Shown: positions 16,476 through 25,566 of the stretch, piece by piece | Layout of the letters: each line of letters opens with the position of its first letter | How positions within the stretch are numbered: position 1 is the first letter of the stretch | Assembly: GCF_029893585.1 (NCBI RefSeq) | Contig: NZ_JARXYX010000016.1 | Location: 124,001 to 188,000 of the forward strand | DNA from: Streptomyces sp. LBL | GTDB lineage: Bacteria; Actinomycetota; Actinomycetes; Streptomycetales; Streptomycetaceae | DNA length: 64,000 nucleotides | Reading direction: 5' to 3' | Translations under genes and position numbers: made by a program | The notes under the pieces: generated by a model | Database searches by the model: none | The model's input: the letters and a program-made list of their open reading frames with translations, nothing else | Told to the model about the DNA's origin: nothing

Positions 16476-16557
16476 ATGAGAGGGGCCATGATGAAGGGTT
16501 CACGATGAAGGCCACGAGATCATGAAGGAGATCATCGGCCGTTCCCCGCTGGGCTGA
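16476..16557 (+). promoter_or_regulatory. chain of three ATGA-overlapping mini-ORFs before fadA
   Basis: A good ribosome site (GAGGAGC) is followed by ATG 16476, encoding MRGAMMKGSR and a stop at 16508. Its stop overlaps ATG 16505 (MKATRS, stop at 16525), whose stop overlaps ATG 16522 (MKEIIGRSPLG, stop at 16557). The fadA GTG is 23 nt further on. Three coupled mini-ORFs in a row are unlikely by accident, although ATGA is common in this GC context. They may meter translation of fadAB or be a leader peptide. Function is inferred from layout only. Confidence 0.4.
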
Positions 16558-16580
16558 CCCCCACCCGAAAGGCTTGACCT

Positions 16581-17795
<1,215 letters not shown>

Positions 17796-17864
17796 ATCCC
17801 GGCGGAATCCGGATCCCCACCTGATTCACCTCCGGATCCAAGAGACCTCTACGGAGACCCTGTC

Positions 17865-20042
17865 ATGACACAGAGCACCACCATCCGCTGGGAACAGGAC
17901 CGCACCGGCGTCGTCACCCTCGTCCTCGACGACCCGGACCAGTCCGCGAACACCATGAACCAGGCGTTCCGCGACTCCCTCGCGGTGATCACCGACCGTC
18001 TGGAGGCCGAACAGGACACCATCCGCGGCATCATCGTCACCTCCGCCAAGAAGACCTTCTTCGCCGGCGGCGACCTGCGGGACCTCAGCCGCGTCACGCC
18101 CGAGACCGCGCAGGACCTGTTGGACGGCAGCCTGGCCATCAAGCGGAACCTGCGCCGCATCGAGACCCTCGGCAAGCCGGTCGTCGCCGCGATGAACGGC
18201 GCGGCCCTGGGCGGCGGTTACGAGATCGCCCTCGCCTGCCACCACCGCATCGCCCTCGACGCCCCCGGCTCCAAGATCGGCTGCCCCGAGGTCACCCTCG
18301 GTCTGCTCCCAGGAGGCGGCGGCGTCGTCCGGACCGTACGCCTGCTGGGCATCGCCGACGCTCTGCTGAAGGTCCTCCTCCAGGGCACCCAGTACAGTCC
18401 GCAGCGCGCGCTGGAGAACGGTCTGATCCACGAAGTGGCCGCCACCCAGGAGGAGTTGCTCGCCAAGGCCCGCGCCTTCATCGAGGCCACCCCCGAGTCG
18501 CGACAGCCCTGGGACAGGCCGGGCTACCGGATCCCCGGCGGCACGCCCGCCCACCCCAAGTTCGCGGCGAACCTGCCAGCCTTCCCGGCCACCCTGCGCA
18601 AGCAGACGAACGGCGCCCCCTACCCGGCCCCGCGCAACATCCTCGCCGCGGCCGTCGAGGGCTCCCAGGTCGACTTCGAGACCGCACAGGTCATCGAGGC
18701 CCGCTACTTCGTAGAACTGGCCGCGGGACAGACGTCCAAGAACATGATCCAGGCGTTCTTCTTCGACCTCCAAGCCGTCAACTCGGGCGCCAACCGGCCC
18801 AAGGGGATCGAGCCACGCCAGGTCCGCAGGGTCGCCGTCCTCGGCGCCGGGATGATGGGCGCGGGGATCGCCTACTCGTGCGCCCGCGCGGGGATCGACG
18901 TCGTCCTCAAGGACGTCTCCCTGGAAGCGGCCGTCAAGGGCAAGGGCCACTCCGGGAAGCTGTGCGCGAAGGCCGTCTCCCGGGGCCGTACGACCCAGGA
19001 GAAGGCGGACGCGCTGCTGGCCCGCATCACCCCCACCGCCGAGGCCGCCGACCTCGTCGGGTGCGACGCCGTCATCGAGGCCGTCTTCGAGGACACCTCG
19101 CTCAAGCACAAGGTGTTCCAGGAGATCCAGCACATCGTCGAGCCGGACGCGGTGCTGTGCTCCAACACCTCCACCCTCCCCATCACCGCCCTCGCCGAAG
19201 GGGTCGAGCGCCAGGCCGACTTCATCGGACTGCACTTCTTCTCGCCGGTCGACAAGATGCCCCTCGTCGAGATCATCAAGGGCGAACGCACCGGTGACGA
19301 GGCCCTCGCGCGCGCCTTCGACCTGGTCCGGCAGATCAGGAAGACGCCGATCGTCGTCAACGACTCGCGCGGTTTCTTCACCTCGCGGGTCATCGGGCAC
19401 TTCCTCAACGAGGGCGTGGCGATGGTCGGCGAGGGCATCGAGCCGGCATCGGTCGAACAGGCGGCGGCCCAGGCGGGCTATCCGGCCAAGGTGCTGTCCC
19501 TGATGGACGAACTGACGCTCACCCTCCCGCGCAAGATCCGCGGCGAGACGAGACGGGCGGTCGAGGAGGCGGGCGGCACCTGGACGGCCCACCCCGCCGA
19601 TGCCGTCGTCGACCGCATGGTCGACGAGTTCGGCCGCACCGGCCGCAGCGGCGGCGCGGGCTTCTACGAGTACGGGGAGGACGGCAAGCGGGCCGGGCTC
19701 TGGCCGGGCCTGCGCGAGCACTTCACGCGCGAGGGCGCCGAGATCCCCTTCCAGGACATGCAGGAACGCATGCTCTTCTCCGAGGCCCTGGACACCGTCA
19801 AGCTCCTCGAAGAGGGCGTCCTGACCTCCGTCGCCGACGCCAACATCGGCTCCGTCTTCGGCATCGGCTTCCCGGGCTGGACAGGCGGTGTCCTCCAGTA
19901 CGTCAACGGCTACGAAGGAGGCCTGCCCGCCTTCGTGGCCCGCGCGCGGGAACTCGCCGAGCGCTACGGGGAGCGGTTCACGCCGCCCGCACTGCTCGTG
20001 GAGAAGGCGGCGAAGGGGGAGACCTTCAGCGACGGGCGCTGA
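17865..20042 (+). CDS. fadB: 3-hydroxyacyl-CoA dehydrogenase / enoyl-CoA hydratase (bifunctional)
   Basis: The 725-aa protein fuses a crotonase domain (about residues 5-210, with the oxyanion-hole segments KKTFFAGGDLRDL and NGAALGGGYEIALACH and a catalytic Glu in GCPEVTLGLLPGGGG) to an NAD-binding dehydrogenase. The latter has RRVAVLGAGMMGAGIAYSCARAG (about 323-345) and the HFFSPVDKMPLVEII segment with the catalytic His, followed by C-terminal dimerisation domains. It performs hydration and oxidation of enoyl-CoA and pairs with the upstream thiolase. The start ATG follows GGAGACCC. A GGGTGCC/GGCACCC hairpin downstream may end the transcript. Confidence 0.95.
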   Translation: MTQSTTIRWEQDRTGVVTLVLDDPDQSANTMNQAFRDSLAVITDRLEAEQDTIRGIIVTSAKKTFFAGGDLRDLSRVTPETAQDLLDGSLAIKRNLRRIETLGKPVVAAMNGAALGGGYEIALACHHRIALDAPGSKIGCPEVTLGLLPGGGGVVRTVRLLGIADALLKVLLQGTQYSPQRALENGLIHEVAATQEELLAKARAFIEATPESRQPWDRPGYRIPGGTPAHPKFAANLPAFPATLRKQTNGAPYPAPRNILAAAVEGSQVDFETAQVIEARYFVELAAGQTSKNMIQAFFFDLQAVNSGANRPKGIEPRQVRRVAVLGAGMMGAGIAYSCARAGIDVVLKDVSLEAAVKGKGHSGKLCAKAVSRGRTTQEKADALLARITPTAEAADLVGCDAVIEAVFEDTSLKHKVFQEIQHIVEPDAVLCSNTSTLPITALAEGVERQADFIGLHFFSPVDKMPLVEIIKGERTGDEALARAFDLVRQIRKTPIVVNDSRGFFTSRVIGHFLNEGVAMVGEGIEPASVEQAAAQAGYPAKVLSLMDELTLTLPRKIRGETRRAVEEAGGTWTAHPADAVVDRMVDEFGRTGRSGGAGFYEYGEDGKRAGLWPGLREHFTREGAEIPFQDMQERMLFSEALDTVKLLEEGVLTSVADANIGSVFGIGFPGWTGGVLQYVNGYEGGLPAFVARARELAERYGERFTPPALLVEKAAKGETFSDGR

Positions 20043-20068
20043 CCGCGCGGTCGCGGGGGTGGGCGCGA

Positions 20069-20084
20069 GGGTGCCCCGGCACCC
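20069..20084 (+). terminator. hairpin after fadB
   Basis: GGGTGCC (20069-20075), CC, GGCACCC (20078-20084) forms a compact stem 27 bases after the fadB stop. There is no T-run, so it is a candidate terminator of the U-less type. A second GGGTGCCCCGGCC copy follows at about 20103. Confidence 0.45.
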
Positions 20085-20151
20085 GTCTGCGGGCGTGCGC
20101 GGGGGTGCCCCGGCCGCCGACCTCGGGTGTGCCCATGGCACCCTCCGCAGG

Positions 20152-20237
20152 TGTGTCCGCGCGGCCAGTTCGTCGATGGTGAGGGTGGGCTCCTCGGCGT
20201 CGCTCGTCGTGTGCAGCAGTACCGCTGTCTCACCCAT
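20152..20237 (-). pseudogene. 5' remnant of a MerR-family regulator
   Basis: From ATG 20237 the minus strand reads MGETAVLLHTTSD then EEPTLTIDELAARTHLRR. The LTIDELAARTxL stretch is how many actinobacterial MerR regulators begin; the recognition helix and all later parts are missing and the frame continues into low-complexity sequence. It is probably the stub left by a deletion. Apart from this stub, the 405-bp gap 20043-20447 holds only the fadB hairpin and an ACACGTC/GACGTGT inverted repeat (20298-20319), a possible operator of the permease. Confidence 0.4.
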
Positions 20238-20447
20238 GGTGGGAAACCGCTTCGGCGCCCCTGGGCGGTCATGTGAGGGTCCTGCGACGACGGTGTGACA
20301 CGTCCGTGCTGTGACGTGTGCCATCGCGTGCCGCGCGATCTGCGGGGCAGGGGCCCCCTTGGCCCGTGCCCCGACCGAGCACGGGTCAAGGCACGTCCGA
20401 AGACCCGAGCGAGAGCCGCCGGGGCGTACCAGAGAGTGGAATCACCC

Positions 20448-21914
20448 GTGAGCAAGGACGCCGTGGATTCGGCACAGGCCGCCTCCCGCACCGAGACGGC
20501 CCAGGTGCCCGCGGACGCGGGCGACGCCGGGTACAGCAAGGACCTCAAGGCCCGCCACGTCAACATGATCGCCATCGGCGGCGCGATCGGCACCGGGCTC
20601 TTCCTGGGCGCCGGAGGACGCCTGCGCGACGCGGGCCCGGCGCTCGCGCTGGCCTACCTCGTCTGCGGTGTCTTCGCCTTCTTCGTCGTGCGTGCACTCG
20701 GAGAACTGGTCCTCTACCGCCCCTCCTCGGGCTCCTTCGTGTCGTACGCGCGGGAGTTCCTCGGCGAGAAGGGCGCGTACGTCGCCGGCTGGATGTACTT
20801 CCTGAACTGGTCGACGACCGGGATCGCCGACATCACCGCGATCGCCCTCTACACGCACTACTGGAGCCTGTTCACCGACGTCCCGCAGTGGGTGCTGGCA
20901 CTGGTCGCCCTCGCCGTGGTCCTCGCGGTGAACCTGATCTCGGTGAAGATCTTCGGCGAGATGGAGTTCTGGTTCGCGATCATCAAGGTCGCCACCCTCG
21001 TCGGCTTCATGCTGATCGGCATCTTCCTGCTGGCCACTCAGCACGAGGTGGGCGGCCGGACTCCCGGCGTCGGCGTGATCACCGACAACGGGGGCGTCGT
21101 CCCGCACGGCGTGATGCCGGTGATCCTGGTCATGCAGGGCGTGATCTTCGCGTACGCCGCCCTGGAGCTGGTCGGCGTCGCAGCCGGCGAGACCGCGGAG
21201 CCTCAGAAGGTGGTCCCGCGCGCGGTGAACTCGATCATGTGGCGCGTCGGCCTGTTCTACGTCGGCTCGGTGGTCCTCCTCGCCCTCCTCCTGCCCGGCT
21301 CGCTCTACTCAGGCGACGAGAGCCCCTTCGTCACGGTCCTGTCGAAGGTCGGAATCCCGGCGGCGGGTGACGTGATGAACCTGGTGGTCCTCACGGCGGC
21401 GATGTCCTCGCTGAACTCCGGCCTGTACTCCACGGGCCGCATCCTGCGCTCCATGGCGATGGCGGGCTCGGCGCCCAGGTTCACCGCCCGGATGAACCGC
21501 AGCCAGGTCCCGTACGGCGGCATCCTGCTGACCTGCGCGGTGTGCGTGCTCGGCGTCGGCCTGAACTTCCTCATGCCGAGCCAGGCCTTCGAGATCGTGC
21601 TGAACGTCGCCTCCCTCGGCGTCATCAGCACCTGGGTGATCATCATGGTCTGCCACCTGGTCTTCGTCCGCCGCGCCCAGGAGGGCGTGGTGACCCGCCC
21701 GTCCTTCCGCCTCCCGTTCAGTCCGGTCACCGAGATCGCCACCATCGTCTTCCTCCTGGCCTGTCTCGCCATGATGTGGAACGACGCCGAGGTCGGCCGC
21801 AAGACGCTCTTCCTCATCCCCGTGATCGCCGTCCTCCTGATCGCCGGCTGGTTCGGCGTCCGCCGCCGGGTGTCGGGGACGGCGGACAGGGAACTGTCGG
21901 ACTTCACCAAGTAG
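20448..21914 (+). CDS. amino acid permease, APC superfamily (asparagine/GABA-permease type)
   Basis: The 488-aa integral membrane protein has about twelve hydrophobic segments. The first is introduced by RHVNMIAIGGAIGTGLFLGAGGRL, the signature of the amino acid transporter (AAT) family, followed by GELVLYRPSSGSFVSYAREFLGEKGAYVAGWMYFLNW. This pattern matches proton-coupled permeases such as AnsP (L-asparagine) and GabP; the exact substrate is uncertain. GTG 20448 is taken as start because an AGAGAG-like site precedes it and the residues before it are not family-like. The 40-residue tail before the first segment is polar. It is monocistronic. Confidence 0.88.
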   Translation: MSKDAVDSAQAASRTETAQVPADAGDAGYSKDLKARHVNMIAIGGAIGTGLFLGAGGRLRDAGPALALAYLVCGVFAFFVVRALGELVLYRPSSGSFVSYAREFLGEKGAYVAGWMYFLNWSTTGIADITAIALYTHYWSLFTDVPQWVLALVALAVVLAVNLISVKIFGEMEFWFAIIKVATLVGFMLIGIFLLATQHEVGGRTPGVGVITDNGGVVPHGVMPVILVMQGVIFAYAALELVGVAAGETAEPQKVVPRAVNSIMWRVGLFYVGSVVLLALLLPGSLYSGDESPFVTVLSKVGIPAAGDVMNLVVLTAAMSSLNSGLYSTGRILRSMAMAGSAPRFTARMNRSQVPYGGILLTCAVCVLGVGLNFLMPSQAFEIVLNVASLGVISTWVIIMVCHLVFVRRAQEGVVTRPSFRLPFSPVTEIATIVFLLACLAMMWNDAEVGRKTLFLIPVIAVLLIAGWFGVRRRVSGTADRELSDFTK

Positions 21915-22452
21915 CGACTTCACGAAGTAGCCCCTGAGCGCCGCGGCGAACGTCAGTGCTCGTGCAAGCCGTTCGTCGCCGCGATCTTCTTCCACGACCT
22001 CGGCGGTACGGGAGTGGTCACGGCCTTCGTGACGGAGGCCGCGCGGGCCGCGGGCGCTGGTGCCGTATCAGCAAATTTTGCGCTGTTGTGATGTGACGTA
22101 CCGAGCACGTCTACGCGATCGCCGACAGTGAGGTCATACCCGGCGACGGCGAGCCCGAAGTCGTCCTATGCCTGGACGAGTTCAGGCCGCTCAACCTCTA
22201 GCCCCGGCGCTCCGTGAAAGCGGTTCCGGCCTCGCCGGTGCCACCTCCTCCGCCACCAGCTTCACCGCGCCGGTCTGCAGATTCCGTGAAGGATCTTGCT
22301 GCAGAGGAGCGGGGCAGCGGCCGACAGCTCTGCGCCTTGGCCAGTTGTTCCCCCACGCCATCCCGGCTGCCTGTAATCATCCGATTCGCGAACTAGCTGG
22401 GTGGGTAGGTGCGTTATGTCAAGATTGCCTGACTCTGACTGCTAGGGGAAAA
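21915..22452. other. 538-bp gap with an IS630 fragment, otherwise no gene seen
   Basis: The gap separates the permease from the glycine-rich gene and is less regular in codon bias than its neighbours, with short AT-rich patches (near 22070 and 22375-22450). It contains the transposase fragment listed separately at 22097-22201. Other open frames lack family features. It appears to be insertion debris. Confidence 0.5.
22097..22201 (+). pseudogene. IS630-family transposase remnant
   Basis: The frame reads RTEHVYAIADSEVIPGDGEPEVVLCLDEFRPLNL and then meets a TAG. The VVLCxDEFxPLNL segment is how the first catalytic Asp region of IS630-type DDE transposases reads in actinomycetes. Everything before and after is missing and no terminal inverted repeats were recognised. 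It is a short fossil that marks this area as an insertion hotspot. Confidence 0.6.
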
Positions 22453-23289
22453 ATGACAGTCTCTGTGTACTCTGACCCTGGTTCGTTCACCTTCACCGTT
22501 CCAGAAGGCGTCACCTCGATCGCCGCGACAGTGTTGGGCGGCGGCGGTGGGGGCGCGGGCGGTGGCGGGGGCGGTGCCGGTACCTCCAGGACGGGCGACG
22601 CCGTGCTCGGCGCGGTGGGCAGCTTGACCCAGAGTTGCGGCGGCGGGGGCGGTGGGGGCGGCGGAGGCGGCGGCGCGGCAGCCAACGAAGGCACCTTCGC
22701 GGTCCAGCCCGGTGAGACCCTGACCGTCATCGTCGGTGCCGGCGGCAAGGGAGGCCGCGGTGGTCAGGAAGCCGTGTACAACTTCGCCGGCCTGGCCCTG
22801 CTCCAGACCGCCGAGGCGGGCGCCCCGGGATCCAACGGTGGAGATTCGACGCTCGTCCAGCGATCCAGCGGGAGCGCGCTGACCGGCGGCGGCGGGTCCG
22901 GCGGCACCTCGGGCGGCCAGTGCGGCAACAGCGCCACCAAAGGCCACGCCAGTGGAGGAGCGGGCGGCCAGGGCGCCGAGGGCGGCGCGGCCACCGGCAG
23001 CGGTCAGGCGTTCAGCCAGGACACCACCAACCCCCAGCCTGGCAACCACGGCGGCGACGGCGGCGATGGCGGCACCGGCGGCAATGAGGGAGCCCGAAGT
23101 GGAAGCGCGGGCACACGCGGGACCGCAGGCATCCTCGCCGCACTCAAGCAGGCCCCCCACGGCAACGACGGAAACGGCGGAGCCGGAGGCCAGGGAGGCA
23201 GCGGCGCCAGCCCCGCCGGCGACCACCCCAACGGGCCAGGACTCCCCGGCGACGACGGTCAGCCCGGCTGCGTCATCCTGACCTACTGA
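22453..23289 (+). CDS. glycine-rich protein of unknown function
   Basis: The 278-aa protein starts MTVSVYSDPGSFTFTVPEGVTSIAATVLGG, a beta-rich N-terminus resembling the opening of glycine-rich-domain proteins, then becomes over one third glycine. Long GGGGGG runs alternate with stretches such as AVQPGETLTVIVGAGGKGG, which is the usual reading of such domains in phage tail and surface proteins. It ends GCVILTY, where tail-tip glycine-rich domains also tend to end in a hydrophobic strand. No signal peptide or membrane segment is seen. ATG 22453 follows AGGGGAA. A small ORF follows at 23484 on the same strand. The nearby transposase remnant suggests horizontal acquisition. Function is unknown. 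Confidence 0.75.
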   Translation: MTVSVYSDPGSFTFTVPEGVTSIAATVLGGGGGGAGGGGGGAGTSRTGDAVLGAVGSLTQSCGGGGGGGGGGGGAAANEGTFAVQPGETLTVIVGAGGKGGRGGQEAVYNFAGLALLQTAEAGAPGSNGGDSTLVQRSSGSALTGGGGSGGTSGGQCGNSATKGHASGGAGGQGAEGGAATGSGQAFSQDTTNPQPGNHGGDGGDGGTGGNEGARSGSAGTRGTAGILAALKQAPHGNDGNGGAGGQGGSGASPAGDHPNGPGLPGDDGQPGCVILTY

Positions 23290-23483
23290 CACCGCCAGCT
23301 CGCGGCCCCACCTCGCCGAGAATCCGACACTCCAGCTGACACTGGAGAGCAGGACGGCTTGCAGGCCGGCACGGCCCAGACCCGGCCGGTCGCCACACGG
23401 TGTACCGGCCGGACTCTACCGCCCGCGCTGATGACGCTCTTTGAAAGAAAGCGACCACCCCCTGCTTGGGGGAAACCCCAGAG

Positions 23484-23711
23484 ATGCAGAAGTACCTGTT
23501 CAAGGTCGGACCGATCGACCTGTCTGACGGGCCTCTCCTCTCCGGGATCGTCGACTTCTTCGAGGAGGGAGTCGCCGCGGGCAAGGGGGTCTTGGAACTC
23601 ATCGGCAACGATGTCGCCGCGTTCTGCGATGACCTGATCAAGGACTCACGCACCTATGCGGACGTCTATCAGGAGTCCATCAGCGGAGAACCCAGCCCGG
23701 CCGAGAAGTAA
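23484..23711 (+). CDS. small acidic protein of unknown function
   Basis: The 75-aa product begins MQKYLFKVGPIDLSDGPLLSGIVDFFEEGV and continues VLELIGNDVAAFCDDLIKDSRTYADVYQESI. It is acidic, probably helical in the centre, and has one Cys and no membrane segment. I recognise no family. ATG 23484 is favoured, with GGGGGAA about 9 nt upstream; an in-frame TTG at 23466 is an alternative. It lies 194 nt after the glycine-rich gene on the same strand and may be its partner, for instance a chaperone or an immunity-type protein, but that is only a guess from position. Confidence 0.6.
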   Translation: MQKYLFKVGPIDLSDGPLLSGIVDFFEEGVAAGKGVLELIGNDVAAFCDDLIKDSRTYADVYQESISGEPSPAEK

Positions 23712-23829
23712 CACCCGTCTCCTCATGCCGGTGGGTGCACCGCAGCCGTCCGACACATCCATGCAGTAGGTCCACCGGTCTGCGGCGGCGGCCGGACCGG
23801 CCGTAGGTTCGCCGGCCGAACCCGATGTG

Positions 23830-24354
23830 TCAGTGCGGCAGGTTCAGTTCGGCGCGTACGGTCTTGCCGACCGGCACCCGGTCCAGCACCTCCCACCGGT
23901 CGGCCAGCGTGTCGACGAGCAGGAGTCCCCGCCCTTCGACGGCCAGGGCGTCCGGGACGGCGACCTCTCCGGGCCGGGGCGGGCGGCACTCGCCGCGCGT
24001 GTCGGAGACGTCGATACGGAGGATGGGGGCGAGTTGGGATGCGGGCTCGTCGTCGATGTCCGTGCGGGGGCCGGGCCCGAGGCCCGCGTATGACGCCTCC
24101 TCCCCTCCGCGCAGCGTGAGCTGGAGCTCGAAGTCGCGTCCCGGTACGCGGCCGTGCGTGACGGCGTTCGCGGTCAACTCCGCGACGATCAGGGCGACGG
24201 TGTCGGAGACGGCCGATCCGTACGGGTAGCCCCAGCGGTGCATCCGGTACAACGCGAGATGCCGGGCGAGACGGGCGCCCAGCGGGGTGGAGCTGAACCG
24301 CTGGGTGAACATACGTACGGTAACCGGGGTTCGGTGGGGGACGGTTGGGTTCAT
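23830..24354 (-). CDS. ATP-binding regulator, HATPase_c_2 (anti-sigma RsbW-like)
   Basis: The 174-aa protein has a GHKL ATPase fold. The N-box is VALIVAELTANAVTHGR (about residues 55-70), and the G1/G2 region appears as LRIDVSDTRGE and EGRGLLLVDTLADRWEV. Only a kinase-like domain is present, as in RsbW/SpoIIAB anti-sigma factors and the many Streptomyces single-domain ATPases. It would act by binding a sigma factor or regulator. It is divergent from an XRE gene and a DUF397 gene; such ATPase/XRE/DUF397 sets recur in Streptomyces (abaA-, whiJ-like loci) and influence development or antibiotic production. Confidence 0.85.
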   Translation of the reverse strand: MNPTVPHRTPVTVRMFTQRFSSTPLGARLARHLALYRMHRWGYPYGSAVSDTVALIVAELTANAVTHGRVPGRDFELQLTLRGGEEASYAGLGPGPRTDIDDEPASQLAPILRIDVSDTRGECRPPRPGEVAVPDALAVEGRGLLLVDTLADRWEVLDRVPVGKTVRAELNLPH

Positions 24355-24510
24355 GGCTCCAATCTGTCGGGGCTCGGGGGCCGTTCACCAGGTCAGCCAC
24401 CCGTACGCGGGCTCAGCGTACGAGTTCACGGAATGGACAGGAGGGGTAACCGTCCGTGACCATGGGTGGGTTGGCGGGGTTGACAGGCACAGGTGAACGG
24501 AGGGCCTGGC

Positions 24511-25050
24511 ATGGCGGACGGTACGGGCGGGGCGGGTGCCCTTGGCTGCGGGGGCGGTAACGGTAGCGGTGGGGGTGGGGGTAGCGGTGAGCCGGAGGTG
24601 TCGGACAGTCTCAAGACGTTCGGTGAGGTCGTCAAGGCCTTCCGTAAACGGGCGGGCCTGACACAGGAGGTGTTCGCCCCGCGGGTGCAGTACTCGGTGC
24701 CGACGGTGGCCAGCATTGAGCAGGGCCGCCGATGGCGCACGGGCGGTGACGAGGTCACGCGGGAGATGTACGACCACCTGCTGGACTTGATCGAACGTCA
24801 CTGGAACGTGGAGTTCCAGCTGATGCCGTTGCAGCAACCGGTGCATGCGGGGTTGGACGGGCCGCTTCAGTTGGCGGAGACCCCGGACAACCGGTGGTTC
24901 GGGTACTCGGAGGGGCAGGAAAACGGACGACTCATCACCGCCTCGAAAGAGATCAGCCGACTCCACCAGCGCTATGCCAAGATGCGTTCACAGGCCATGA
25001 CCCCCGAGGACTCCCTGGGCCTGTTGAAGCGAATGCGAGGAGCGCTATGA
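24511..25050 (+). CDS. XRE-family regulator, internally shortened (DUF5753-type tail)
   Basis: The 179-aa protein has a Gly/Ser-rich leader, then a helix-turn-helix: LKTFGEVVKAFRKRAGLTQEVFA followed by VQYSVPTVASIEQGRRW. It then goes straight into EMYDHLLDLIERHWNVEFQLMPL and ends GYSEGQENGRLITASKEISRLHQRYAKMRSQAMTPEDSLGLLKRMRG, the usual C-terminus of DUF5753 regulators. Family proteins are about 280 aa; here roughly 100 residues from the middle of the effector domain are absent. ATG 24511 follows GGAGGG; a GTG at 24493 is possible. Its ATGA overlaps the DUF397 gene. It may still bind DNA. Confidence 0.82.
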   Translation: MADGTGGAGALGCGGGNGSGGGGGSGEPEVSDSLKTFGEVVKAFRKRAGLTQEVFAPRVQYSVPTVASIEQGRRWRTGGDEVTREMYDHLLDLIERHWNVEFQLMPLQQPVHAGLDGPLQLAETPDNRWFGYSEGQENGRLITASKEISRLHQRYAKMRSQAMTPEDSLGLLKRMRGAL

Positions 25051-25292
25051 ACACGTCCGACCGGGCCTGGTTCAAGAGCAGTTACAGCGGCTCCCAAGGC
25101 GACGACTGCGTCGAAGTGGCGTTGTCCTGGCACAAGTCCAGCTACAGCAGCGGCAGCCAAGGAGACTGCGTCGAGGTGGCAGCGTGCCCGGACACCATCC
25201 ACGTCCGGGACTCCAAGGTGCGCCAGGGCCCGCAACTCGCCCTGACCGCAACGGCCTGGACCACCTTCCTCTCGTACGCGACCCACGCCTGA
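25047..25292 (+). CDS. DUF397 protein with duplicated motif (BldB/WhiJ-associated type)
   Basis: The 81-aa protein contains the DUF397 signature twice: WFKSSYSGSQGDDCVEVA (about residues 9-26) and WHKSSYSSGSQGDCVEVA, followed by IHVRDSKVRQGPQLALTATAWTTFL. Single-copy members are about 60-70 aa, so the first half is a tandem duplication. DUF397 proteins accompany XRE regulators such as WhiJ and can modulate their DNA binding. The start overlaps the XRE stop (ATGA), showing translational coupling. A stem-loop follows at 25314-25349. Confidence 0.9.
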   Translation: MNTSDRAWFKSSYSGSQGDDCVEVALSWHKSSYSSGSQGDCVEVAACPDTIHVRDSKVRQGPQLALTATAWTTFLSYATHA

Positions 25293-25313
25293 CTGACCCC
25301 TCCTGCACGTACG

Positions 25314-25349
25314 AGCGCCCCGATCCGGACACACCCGGGACGGGGCGCT
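25314..25349 (+). terminator. stem-loop terminator after the DUF397 gene
   Basis: AGCGCCCCG (25314-25322) pairs with CGGGGCGCT (25341-25349) around an 18-nt loop; TTCGGCTT follows. It is 21 bases after the DUF397 stop and is the likely end of the XRE-DUF397 transcript. Confidence 0.6.
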
Positions 25350-25380
25350 TCGGCTTACGAGCCGGGGTCCCATGTCTCCT

Positions 25381-25444
25381 TGGCGACCGCTTCCTGAAGC
25401 CGCTCCGAGAAGGAGGCATGAGCGGCTTCAGGAACCGGTCGCCA
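25381..25444. repeat. 25-bp inverted repeat with 14-nt loop
   Basis: The arms 25381-25405 and 25420-25444 are complementary at 24 of 25 positions (core CTTCCTGAAGCCGCTC). The loop contains AAGGAGG. The structure is much longer than a normal terminator and sits alone between the DUF397 gene and a peptidase gene. It could be a terminator, a small mobile-element relic, or a structured RNA; nothing in it identifies a known element. Confidence 0.7.
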
Positions 25445-25566
25445 GAACGTAGGCACTCACATCGCGCCATTCGGCCTCATGAGCCCGGCACCGGAAACCT
25501 CATGCGCCTCACGCGTGTGTGATTGCCCTCTTCTGCACGGGAGTTGACCGAGGTACCGTCCGGCGC

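Noticed and set aside
17826..20324. Long minus-strand frame opposite fadB
   Set aside because: Antisense shadow of fadB; only its upstream end near 20237 has a possible MerR stub.
22414..23292. Minus-strand frame opposite the glycine-rich gene
   Set aside because: Open only because the plus strand is made of GGC/GGN repeats; it is Ala-rich low complexity with no start signal.
25418..25522. Small ORF starting in the loop of the 25-bp inverted repeat
   Set aside because: The AGGAGG site is only one base from ATG, too close to work well, and the predicted peptide has no recognisable features; the inverted repeat explains the sequence better.
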